From: Fallopia convolvulus
Taxonomy: Eukaryota > Streptophyta > Magnoliopsida > Caryophyllales > Polygonaceae
Length of the DNA stretch: 64,000 nucleotides
Assembly: GCA_964016875.1 (NCBI GenBank)
Contig: OZ024727.1
Coordinates: forward strand, 7,898,893-7,962,892
Direction of reading: 5' to 3'
In this document: piece after piece, positions 56,149-64,000 of the stretch
Numbering within the stretch: position 1 is the first letter of the stretch
Layout of the letters: every line of letters starts with the position of its first letter
Translations under genes and position numbers: made by a program
The notes under the pieces: model-generated
Database searches by the model: none
What the model was told of the DNA's origin: nothing
Seen by the model: the letters and a program-made list of their open reading frames with translations, nothing else

Positions 56149-56323
56149 TAATTAACTATTATTAGGTTGATCGCCTTGCAATCAACACACATTCTTCCCA
56201 TTTCCATCCCTCTTTGGCACCAAAATGACCGGAACCGTGAAAGGACTAAGTGATTCTCGCACATAGCCTTTGTCCATGAGATCTTTCACTTCTCTTTGCA
56301 ACTCATTGGTCACCTCAGGACTA

Positions 56324-56672
56324 TGATAAAGATAATACTAAGATTGAAGAAGAAGGGAGTGAAATTATTGTAAGAAGGGTTGAAAATAGAAGGGGAAGAA
56401 CAAATTAGGCAGAGAAGAGGCAAAAAAGATACGTGAAAAGGGAAAAGAGAGAAGAGATTAGGGTTAAGATAATTTCTGATTTTTCCTTGATTGCATAATA
56501 ACAACTTAAAGGGGTATTTATAATAACCCTGATATCTAGATAATAAGGAAAAACCTAATTGCAGAAATATTAAAAAGATAACCTTACTAAAAGATAAGAC
56601 TAAATCCTAAATAAATGGAAATAACAATATTCTTAAATATAAATCATTATCCTAATATAATCTAGCATATTA
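56324..56672 (-). repeat. 3' LTR (minus orientation) of the RRM element
   Basis: 349 bp; matches the right LTR at all but seven positions by eye. Its inner end reads CATATTA where the other LTR reads CGTATCA, which alters the canonical terminus. Confidence 0.88.
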
Positions 56673-56956
56673 ATTCTCCCTCGTTGAGAATCGACTTGTC
56701 CTCAAGTCGGAAATAGGAGGAGACTCATGAAACGAATCTTGGAGCTAAATCCGCCAGGGTCCCATTGCACATGTAGCATTGCTTGATGCAGCACCATAAA
56801 ATCAAATTGTTTTGGAACCCCATAACTCCTAACCCAAGACATGAAGATAAAGCCTTCAAAAGCTAGAAATTCGATCTCCACCAATTCATCCATACATGTT
56901 TTGAAGTTGTTGTCAATTGGCTTAGCTCCAAAGATTTTCGGACTTGATTGGTGTGC

Positions 56957-57418
56957 CTACATCTTCAAGCACGGAGGCGCAACTTCGTGCACAAACGGTT
57001 CAGATGTGGGAGAGGACGGCAATGCAGTCGGCGCAAGTGATTTGGCCGGAGCGGGCTCAGGGGCCGCGGACGCGGGGACAGACGCCGCTGGCGCGGGGGC
57101 ATTGGCCACGGGCGAGGGGTTGATTGCCATCTCGTCGATTATGCTGTTGATCCGGTCATCAGGGAACAATTCCATACGACAACATCCATCATAGATGCAT
57201 TTTTCGTTAAGAGATTTGAAAGCATCTACGACGGATTCTACATTCTGGAAACAAAGTCGTGAATGAAACCCTGTGTCCGGGCTTAATCTCACAAGATCTT
57301 CTATAATTCCGAAGATGGAAAACACTTGCTCTAATACGTTGCAAGAAACTGGGTAGATTTCCCCATGAATCTTGACATACAAAGTTCGATTTAATAACTC
57401 CAGTAGAGAACGCTTCAT
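56957..57418 (-). CDS. PTB-like RRM protein encoded by an LTR element
   Basis: The ATG at 57418 lies 27 bases after the 5' LTR and its primer-binding site. The 153-residue product has one RNA-recognition motif: 'RTLYVKIHGEIYPVSCNVLE' (residues about 12-31, beta1-alpha1), 'QVFSIFGIIEDLVRL', 'FHSRLCFQNVESVVDAFKSL' and 'NEKCIYDGCCRMELF' (about 71-85). The string IYPV..VL.QVFS..G and IYDGCC is close to RRM2 of plant polypyrimidine-tract-binding proteins. From about residue 100 the chain is an Ala/Pro/Ser-rich low-complexity tail. There is no stop, gap or frameshift, although the surrounding gypsy is broken in many places. It may bind element RNA in place of gag, or be a captured host domain; neither is shown. 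Confidence 0.75.
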   Translation of the reverse strand: MKRSLLELLNRTLYVKIHGEIYPVSCNVLEQVFSIFGIIEDLVRLSPDTGFHSRLCFQNVESVVDAFKSLNEKCIYDGCCRMELFPDDRINSIIDEMAINPSPVANAPAPAASVPASAAPEPAPAKSLAPTALPSSPTSEPFVHEVAPPCLKM

Positions 57419-57444
57419 GGATGTTCAGGAATGAAAGCACCAAT

Positions 57445-57793
57445 TGATAAAGATAATACTAAGATTGAAGAAGAAGGGAATGAAATTATTGTAATAAGGG
57501 TTGAAAATAGAAGGGGAAGAACAAATTAGGCAGAGAAGAGGCAGAAAAGATACGTGAAAAGGGAAAAGAGAGAAGAGATTAGGGTTAAGATAATTTCTGA
57601 TTTTTCCTTGATTGCATAATAACAACTTAAAGGGGTATTTATGATATCCCTGATATCTAGATAATAAGGAAAAACCTAATTGCAGAAATATTAAAAAGAT
57701 AACCTTACTAAAAGATAAGACTAAATCCTAAATAAATGGAAATAACAATATTCTTAAATATAAATCATTATCCTAATATAATCTAGCGTATCA
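57445..57793 (-). repeat. 5' LTR (minus orientation) of the RRM element
   Basis: 349 bp, TG..CA on both strands (TGATAAAG..GTATCA). On the minus strand it carries a TATA-like TCATAAATACC (complement of about 57635-57645). Confidence 0.88.
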
Positions 57794-58595
57794 GACTAAC
57801 CTATAGGCTACATGGTTTGGTAAAGAAGCATCAGGTACCAAATCAGTTTGATGCTCAATACCCCGTATAGGTGGAAGGCTTGTAGGCAACTCTTCTAGCA
57901 TGATATGCTTAAATTCCTATAAAATAGCTTGAATACATTTTGAAAGATGATAAATATCTTGATTAATAATAAGTATTTCTTTCCTCATCAAAATTAAGCA
58001 AAATGAAGAAGGAATAAGGAAAGAAGTACTAGATTGTGCAATTAAGAAGCATTTTTCAACTATGCCCTTCAAACTGATTTTGTCCGCTTTGTTTAGGCAT
58101 TTTTCTTCTGGAATTATAGCTTCTTGAGATTCTGAGTTTCTCCCAAAAAATTTCCTAGAACGCTCTTGTAAATTGGGAAATATCTCACTTTTACTCTCGG
58201 TGTCGATACTACCAGCGAAACCAGAAGTATGATGCAGTACTTTTAGTGATCTAGTCATATTGTATGGCCATTTTTTTGTCTAAATTACTAGCTCCCCTAT
58301 ATTTGATGTTGTGTCAAAATTTGAAGAACGTTCGAGTGAACAATGGGAAACGTCGGTGCTCTTCGAATCTACCCTATGCGTCGATGCGCCTTGGCGCGAT
58401 GCATCAACGGCTGCCTCGGCCTCGTTGGCACACCTCATGGCTCTTACTTGGTCCCTACATACTAGATCTTGTAACACTTTTTGAGGCAACAATGGTAGGA
58501 AAGGAACTCCCCTCCTGTCATGGTTAAAGGAATATGTATTAACCATGCCATCATAAATCACTTTTTTTTATCAAACAACCATGGTCTAAACTTAA

Positions 58596-59070
58596 AATTC
58601 CCCCCTCCCCCCCCCCCCCATCTGGCCGTAACAGCCGAAGCTTCGTCTTCCACGACGAGCTTCGGCCATGGCCGTTTACAACTTTGAACAATGGAGGTCC
58701 CATGACCTTGGAACCCATTTCCGCCATGAAATTGCTATTTGTACATGAAATTTGGAACCTAAACTTATTAATTCCCTCCCCCCCCCCCATTTCAATCTAA
58801 AACACAAAATCAAATCAAAAACCCTAACTCACACATGCAAATCTGAAATTTAACCAAAAAAACTCAAATTTAAGAACCAAACTTAAATTATAATGGATAT
58901 TGTTGATTGAATGATGTGTAGGTTGCCTTCTTTGTACAAATTTGTTGGAATATTGTGGAGATTTGAGCAAGTTTGAGTGTGAAGAATCTTGGGGGGGGGG
59001 GGGGGGGGGGGGGAAGGAAGAAGGAAAGAAGAGAGTGGGGAAATGAAGAAGAGTGAATGATATTTAGCCA
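58596..59070. repeat. Region of homopolymer C and G tracts
   Basis: C13 at 58607-58619, C11 at 58778-58788 and G23 at 58991-59013. Between them the sequence is non-coding, with a GC-rich segment (58621-58680) holding AAGCTTCG/CGAGCTTCGGCC inverted words. The first C tract coincides with the loss of gypsy similarity, so it may mark a rearrangement point or an assembly-difficult site. Confidence 0.85.
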
Positions 59071-62000
59071 AAATTTATTTTATACTCATTTTGGGTGCTC
59101 TGTAGTAAAAAACCCTATAAATATGAATATCCTAGGCCTTATAATAAAACAACCAAATAAGGCCCATAATATATGGATTTTTGGCCCACATATTGAAAAA
59201 CATTCATTGATTTAATTTATTCTACTAAATAAGGGAAGTTAAATATGGAAAGTACTAAGATAGGCATGCAAATAACACTTGCATGTAGGTAGCTTAATGT
59301 TGAAAGGGTTTCTTGACAACAAATAAATTTATATCAAGACCCCGCTGAGTACAGGGAGGTCAGGTTCGTCCATGGGAATTAGAAGTATCTAAGTCTAGCA
59401 ATCAATCCTAACAAAAATAAAACAAAGCAAAGCAACACACGCAGCAGGTGCTCGGTACCGACCCACTTTAGGTCGTCTCCGACCTATGACTCGACACAAA
59501 ACGCAGGAGAAAACCGGAAAGGGCTGGGAGCGCGGCACCGACCTAAATGGGGTCGTAACCGACCTATCCGGGTAACAAATAAACTTCGAAAAATCAAATT
59601 AAAAGAGATCTAGAGCAAAAGATTCACCACAACAAGCTATGCATGCAAACACGAATCAAAATCAACCAAACATAATCCCATGAATGACTTTCGTCATGAA
59701 TTAATCAAGCATAAACCCTAACTTTCGTAAAGATCTAAACTTGCAACCCTACTTGTTTTCTAAAGGTTTTAACTTTCGTTTCAACCCAAATATAATCCAA
59801 ATTCACAATTAATCTTTCAATTCAATTATGAACATGAACATGCCTCAGTTTTCATCAAGGAATTAATAACAAACAAGAAGAATAAAGGATAGAGATTAAA
59901 AGAGATGGTTTATTCAAAGATTCATGCCTTAATCATGCACAACTCGTCGGGTTTCACCCTAACCCTAGAAAGGTAGACTACTCATAATCCATGGCGCAAT
60001 CAACAATCATAGATAAAAGAGAAGACATAATTCAAAACCAAACAATCTTCAATTGAAAAGACAACTTACAATCTCAAGAAAACCTCCAAGTCTCTCTTAA
60101 AATTGTCCAAGAGCTTGGAATAAGAGTTAACCCTAGAAAACAAACTTGCAAACTTGTTCCGTCTCTCCAAAAGCGTCCCCAACGTCTCTCTGATCCCCCT
60201 CTTAAAACTAACCCTAAAAGAACCTTATATAGTAGTGGGAATGTCTCATAAGGAAACTAAATTATATCTCAAAAAGGCCCATAAGTAAAACATTTACTAA
60301 ACCTAACTTAAGGCGCAAGTTTTAATCTCGCAAGGCACGGAGGTGGTCGTCACCGACCTAGGCAGCACTTGGTTTCTTCACTTCTTTGCTCGAAACTTGC
60401 TCCAAAGCTTGGTTCTTCTTCAATGTTCCTTCTTTAATCGCTCTTGGCCTTCTAAAACTTCCTTTAGCTCCTTCTTAAAGCATCTTGATCTTGAAATCTT
60501 CACCTTGAAATCATCAAACCTTCAATTGCACCGATTCTCGCCCTTCTATCAACATCACCACAAGACAACTCTAACGCCACCTCCTAGAAAGCTTGAAAAC
60601 TCTGGATATCTCCTTCTCAACGCTTCAAATACCTACAAAAACAACAAACAAGCACAAACGACTCCAACTCTCCAAAGAGGGTCGGAATTATATGCAAAAC
60701 AACACAATAAACCTAGAAAAGACTCAACCTAGCTAGAAAACTACCCACAAAAACCAACTAAAAAGTGCGACATCACCTAACTAAAAGATAACTAATAATC
60801 ATGTTTCATGGTGATCCATCTCGACTCCTTAAACATCTCAACCAGGGATGGAATAATTCCTAAAAGAGCTTGTGTTCCTTGCTTAATCTTCCTTGTTCGT
60901 TCCCTTGTAATTGGTTGATCAAATAGAAAACAACCAAGTCATCAACATCTTGTGAAGTCATGGGTGGAAAGACTGCATCTTTTGGTAATGAGACTATCTA
61001 TACATTGTGTTTTATGACATCGTCTTTAGAGCTTCCACCTCGATTTTCATACGTCAGTTGATTGCTCTTCTTTATGTTGAGTTTTCTATTAATACTTTGT
61101 GCAATTTAAGTTATTTTTTGGGAGTCTTTGTCATGAGGAACAAATTAGACACGTTTGTTTGTCAGAAAAAATGTGGGTAGGAGATCATTGATCGAGCTAA
61201 AATGATTTCTTGGTGTGGGTTTTTCTTTGGCCGATTCGATCGCATATCGTATTCTTACTGGTACCTTACAATCCTAATATTTACTAGGCCCAACATTAAC
61301 TCCAACCTATGTCTTTACATGCGCTCACTACCTATAACAATTCTGATGCCTACTTGTTTTGAAACCAAGTATAACACCAATGTATCAAACATGTGTAAAT
61401 TTACTTGCACTTTGTTCGGGAGAAGGTGGCATATGGACAAAATCGCATTCTCTAGACCTCGTTATGTAATTAGTACGTTGACACCTTCACCAAAGGTCTC
61501 TCATCGATCTTTTTCTTGGATTTTAGATATACTGGATTGGGTGAACGCTCACTTCGAATATGGGAGGGTTAGAATACATTCATTGTATATTAGGATTTAT
61601 ATTTCATTGTTGTTGAAAGTTATCATGTAATTAGACTCATTGGATTTTTTTTCCATATTTTTGCAACTACAAATAAAGGGTTTGAAATAGAGATATTTAT
61701 AGAAGTCAATTAATACATGCTTATCAACACAGTGTAATCCTGCTTAGAGTGAGGTCTAAGAGTCGATATGTACACATCTCTATCCTGAAAAACTCGAGAA
61801 ACTGTTGTTAAAAGACCAAAAAATGACCAGAGTAAGACGGGAAAAATGAATTTTGATACGAGATAAAAAAATTGAATTGAGTTCAATACACCCCAAATTG
61901 ATATAGATACTATATATATCTCTTAAAACACTATATAAATACAACTAAAGATTCATAGTCAAGCTAAAGGGAAGTCAATTAATGTTTTTCTAAAACCTAA

Positions 62001-62530
62001 TTACACATATCTATTATGTCAAAATTTATAGTGGCTCACTTCATACTTACTATTTAACAACATAAAAAGTTATCCTTAAGAACACAATAAATGTGAAAAA
62101 CTTAATGTTAAATGGGCCTAGTTTTTACATGTGAGAACTGACTGCTAAATAGGCCTAATTTTAAAATCATATGTGGGTATTAAATGGGCCTATTACTAAA
62201 TAAAGCTTAGTGATAGAAAGATATATATTCATCTCTGAGCATGTGTTTAACCTAAAAAAAACCATGTGTTTTAACCAAAAAAAAAAGCTAGGCTTATATT
62301 AATCTCTGATATATATTAATCTCTGAGCACATAGTTCATTGTTTCCGATAATAAGGTATAACACCCAATACTATTGTTCATTTGTTCACCTAGGTAATAC
62401 CAAAATCAAACCAAAAACTAACAATATTATACACATCCACATCAATAAAAAAACATGTCCTTAAAATAAATAGGCTTCATTATCACCTTCCCGTAATATT
62501 TCAAAATCATAACTATAAAACATAAATTTT
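59071..62530. other. Unassigned non-coding sequence
   Basis: No coding similarity was recognised. In 59450-59575 and again near 60345 the word ACCGACC(TA) recurs and alternates with GGTCGT, which suggests LTR sequence of an unidentified element. The 129-codon frame at 60343-60732 and the 142-codon frame at 61202-61630 lack any family signature or splice context. From about 62220 the phrase 'TATTAATCTCTGA' is repeated, and the segment from there to 62566 may belong to the Helitron. Confidence 0.4.
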
Positions 62531-62566
62531 GACCCGTGCAACGCTCGGGTTTAGCCACCTAGCTAG
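62531..62566 (+). mobile_element. Helitron 3' terminus
   Basis: GACCCGTGCAACGCTCGGG forms a short hairpin (62533-62549: seven-base arms with one mismatch, loop AAC). Seventeen bases later the sequence ends CTAG, followed by T. A GC-rich hairpin 10-20 bases before a CTRR end, inserted 5' of a T, is the Helitron hallmark, and this particular hairpin is widespread in plants. The 5' end (TC..) was not located and no Rep/helicase is present, so this is a non-autonomous copy. Confidence 0.65.
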
Positions 62567-62877
62567 TAAAAATAAAGGAGAAGGTGTGATTATTTCCAAC
62601 GATCAAACTCAGACCTCTAATTAAGGAGGAAAAGCTCATTCTAATTCATCTTATCCTCGTGTGAAAATATACAATTGATGATATATTATCTACGAAACAT
62701 TTTGATAACCCCTTTATCTAATTTTGTAATTCAATTAGGTAGTGGGTTGGTAACTAGTCCACCAAGGTACAATATTTTTTTCTCCAAATGGACTCTCCTA
62801 ACGAGGGACCACCACTCAATTCCCACTAACACCACTACTTACAAGTCACAACCCAAAGTCCACTTTTGGATTACTAT

Positions 62878-63011
62878 GACCTCGTGCAAATTGCCCTTGC
62901 CACGTAGTTGGACAGTTCTTCCATTCCCAATGTATATAATCGATGTTGCCGATCATTCATGGGAACCCGCGCCCTTCCACAACATGAAGGAGTCGTTGTA
63001 TGTCTTCCGCG
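62878..63011 (-). pseudogene. PIF/Harbinger transposase fragment
   Basis: The minus strand reads 'AEDIQRLLHVVEGRGFP', a stop, then 'MIGNIDYIHWEWKNCPTTWQ' and 'GQFARGH'. This is the block around the first catalytic Asp of PIF transposases. About 45 codons remain. It is a different copy from the transposase at 39953-45672. Confidence 0.8.
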
Positions 63012-63032
63012 GTTGGCAAACCCGCGCCCTAG

Positions 63033-64000
63033 ATGAAATCCAGACTACAACAGAACCAAACACCTCTACCCAAAAAGCCTCTAAAAAGAAAAAGAGTCGT
63101 GCTCATGCACCCCGTGATAAAGAAACTCTCGAAGGCAATGAAGTGCAATCTAGAGCAAGATGGGAGAGAAATGAGGAGTTATTACTAGCAAGTTCATGGC
63201 TGAATGTATCAACTGATCCAATAAAAGGCAAAGCAAGATCAATATTGGAGTCGAGTGGCTGCCTACTACAACAAGTATAGATTGGAATAGAAGCCCCTTA
63301 TACTTCTTTCAAGAACCCCAAGTGCATGTAAAAATCGGTGGTCCATCATGAATACAACATGCACAAGCTTTGTGGGCAGCATGCGCTCAGCAGAAGCCCA
63401 AAGAGCTAGTGGTTGGAATGACGACGATGTGCTAAACCGGGCAATGAACCTTTTTCGTGTTGATCACAAAAAGGACTTTAAGTTCTTGCATGTATGGAGT
63501 GTATTGGAAAATGAAATGAGGTGGACCAGTTCATGGAGTACAGAAGAAGGGGGAGGGTCTAAAAGATCCAAGCTAGATGAAGTACGCAATTACTCATCCA
63601 ACTCCAATCCGGACACTCCATCTACTACATCTGGTGCAGAAAGTGACGGAGTTAGGGCACCTAACAATGCTCCTGTTCGCCCAATTGGAAGGGATTCTGC
63701 AAAGAAGGGGAAGAAAGTGGTTGCGAGCTCAAGGTCCGAAATGCATGCCATAATGGAAGATGTGGAAACCATCAGATCATCCCAAGCTGAGGCGCATATG
63801 CAAAGGCAAGCAGCTAAACAAGAGATGTTGCGACAACAAAGAGAGATGTTGGATGAGTATGCTCGCATTCAGAATGCAATTGCTCGTGCTCAAAAGTATG
63901 CAGTTCTAAGTGGCCTCTTGGCATTACCCAACCCAACCCCATTGCAAGAGAGAATGATCGAAAGCTTGAGTAGGGAGTTATACCCTAGGGGTGATGAATA
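63033..64000 (+). pseudogene. PIF/Harbinger ORF1, frameshifted, reaching the window end
   Basis: The first frame reads a Lys-rich stretch and 'RWERNEELLLASSWLNVSTD'. Near 63225 it shifts to another frame with 'DQYWSRVAAYYNKYR', a TAG (about 63280), 'RTPSACKNRWSIMN', 'SGWNDDDVLNRAMNLFRVDH', 'FKFLHVWSVLENEMRW', then a Ser-rich segment and a coiled, Gln/Glu/Met-rich end ('KQEMLRQQREMLDEYARIQ', 'PTPLQERMIESLSRELYPRG'). This is the trihelix/Myb plus NAM-associated C-terminus layout of ORF1. It lies head to head with the minus-strand transposase fragment. The last codons, and perhaps the stop, fall at the window edge. Confidence 0.8.

Larger units (their letters stand above)
50057..56153 (+). mobile_element. 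Copia-B: Ty1/copia element with TAATT duplication
   Basis: LTRs at 50062-50328 and 55881-56148 start TATTAAACATATTGC and end TTGTAAGA; TAATT flanks both sides (50057-50061 and 56149-56153). The primer-binding site TGGTATCAGAGA follows the 5' LTR at 50329. A purine tract (TGAGGGGGGC) precedes the 3' LTR. By eye the LTRs differ at five positions plus one indel over 267 bp. The termini are unusual in not being TG..CA. The element inserted into gypsy RT and later received a solo LTR of its own. Confidence 0.93.
56319..57798 (-). mobile_element. Small LTR element carrying an RRM protein gene, GACTA duplication
   Basis: Two 349-bp LTRs (56324-56672 and 57445-57793) start TGATAAAG and end TATCA or TATTA; GACTA flanks the element on both sides. 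On the minus strand ATTGGTGCTTTCATTCC (complement of 57428-57444) adjoins the 5' LTR as a primer-binding site. CTCAACGAGGGAGAAT (complement of 56673-56688) adjoins the 3' LTR as a purine tract. The 772-bp interior holds one intact ORF and a gypsy-style tail ('CTTGAGGACAAG', about 56697-56708). By eye the LTRs differ at seven positions (about 2 percent). The element is complete as a DNA unit but encodes no protease, RT or integrase, so it must depend on a partner. Confidence 0.88.
49800..58595 (-). pseudogene. Ty3/gypsy pol (protease/RT region), interrupted twice
   Basis: Three minus-strand pieces form one polymerase region: 58595-57799, 56323-56149 and 50061-49800. In order they encode 'DGMVNTYSFNHD', 'ISLKGIVEKCFLIAQ', 'LEELPTSLPPIRGIEHQTDL', 'ELQREVKDLMDKGYVRESLS', 'VILVPKRDGNG', 'AINLIIVNYSHPIPS', 'MLNELHGPYFFSKINLRCVY' and 'WLVMPFGLTN'. 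These are the gypsy protease-RT linker and RT blocks. Removing the two insertions with one copy of each target duplication restores colinearity. Extra frameshifts lie near 58565 (A-run) and at the GACTA site. The catalytic YxDD, RNase H and integrase are absent to the left, and gag is absent to the right. Confidence 0.85.

Noticed and set aside
49800..58595. Integrated plant pararetrovirus as the source of the RT pieces
   Set aside because: The blocks follow Ty3/gypsy pol order, and the nearby Copia elements have LTRs, target duplications and integrase. No movement or coat protein signature is present.
59310..60780. A defined LTR pair or gene in the ACCGACCTA-rich region
   Set aside because: I could not find matching ends, a primer-binding site or a target duplication, so only an unassigned stretch is reported.
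61202..61630. 142-codon ORF as a gene
   Set aside because: No recognisable domain, no promoter or splice context, and composition like the surrounding AT-rich sequence.
1..64000. tRNA, rRNA or other structured RNA genes
   Set aside because: I saw only primer-binding sites complementary to tRNA ends, not cloverleaf genes; a covariance search would be needed to exclude small ones.

Overview
This window is nuclear DNA of a flowering plant, most likely a eudicot; the species cannot be named from sequence alone. Reasons: spliced genes with GT/AG introns and plant TATA boxes, a BAHD acyltransferase, a fused FMN hydrolase/riboflavin kinase of plant type, and plant lineages of Ty1/copia, Ty3/gypsy, PIF/Harbinger, Mutator-like and Helitron elements. 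Roughly four fifths of the sequence is transposon-derived or unassigned AT-rich spacer. Only two host genes look intact: an intronless BAHD acyltransferase (28231-29646, +) and a ten-exon FMN/FHY gene (33389-38764, -). A third host gene, a defensin-like secreted peptide (8832-9345, +), is split by one frameshift.

Layout. 1-2500: Ty3/gypsy 3' remnant. 2619-9345: a Pack-MULE-like element with a fragment of a chloroplast ankyrin-repeat protein gene (AKRP-like) beside the defensin-like gene. A 1,932-bp segment joining parts of both is present three times in tandem, which makes two in-frame signal-peptide/AKRP chimeras, each stopped by an inherited TAG. 9488-10614: deleted Copia element. 13378-17600: truncated SIRE-like Copia (-) with an extra transposon-protein ORF. 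19220-25547: nearly complete Copia element (GTCAA target duplication), followed by a Mutator-type MITE. 27240-27610: RNase H relic. 28.1-29.65 kb: BAHD gene. 29879-32200: gypsy relic. 33.4-38.8 kb: FMN/FHY.

39.9-47.6 kb is a two-ORF PIF/Harbinger element (ORF1 plus transposase, both -). Its transposase is split by a long solo LTR (40873-45234, ATATT duplication), which itself contains a second solo LTR (41531-42939, AGCTG duplication). 48.5-58.6 kb is a gypsy polymerase region (-) broken by a Copia element (50062-56148, TAATT), which holds a further solo LTR (54336-55349, ATTTT), and by a small LTR element (56324-57793, GACTA). That small element carries one intact 153-codon ORF with a PTB-like RNA-recognition motif. 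58.6-62.5 kb is unassigned and ends in a Helitron 3' terminus; 62.9-64.0 kb is a second, degraded PIF/Harbinger locus.

The strongest candidates for something new are the LTR element carrying the RRM protein and the tandem duplication that created secreted-peptide/AKRP chimeras. The nested insertions give a clear relative chronology. All similarity calls are from reading the sequence; no searches were run. LTR difference counts were made by eye.
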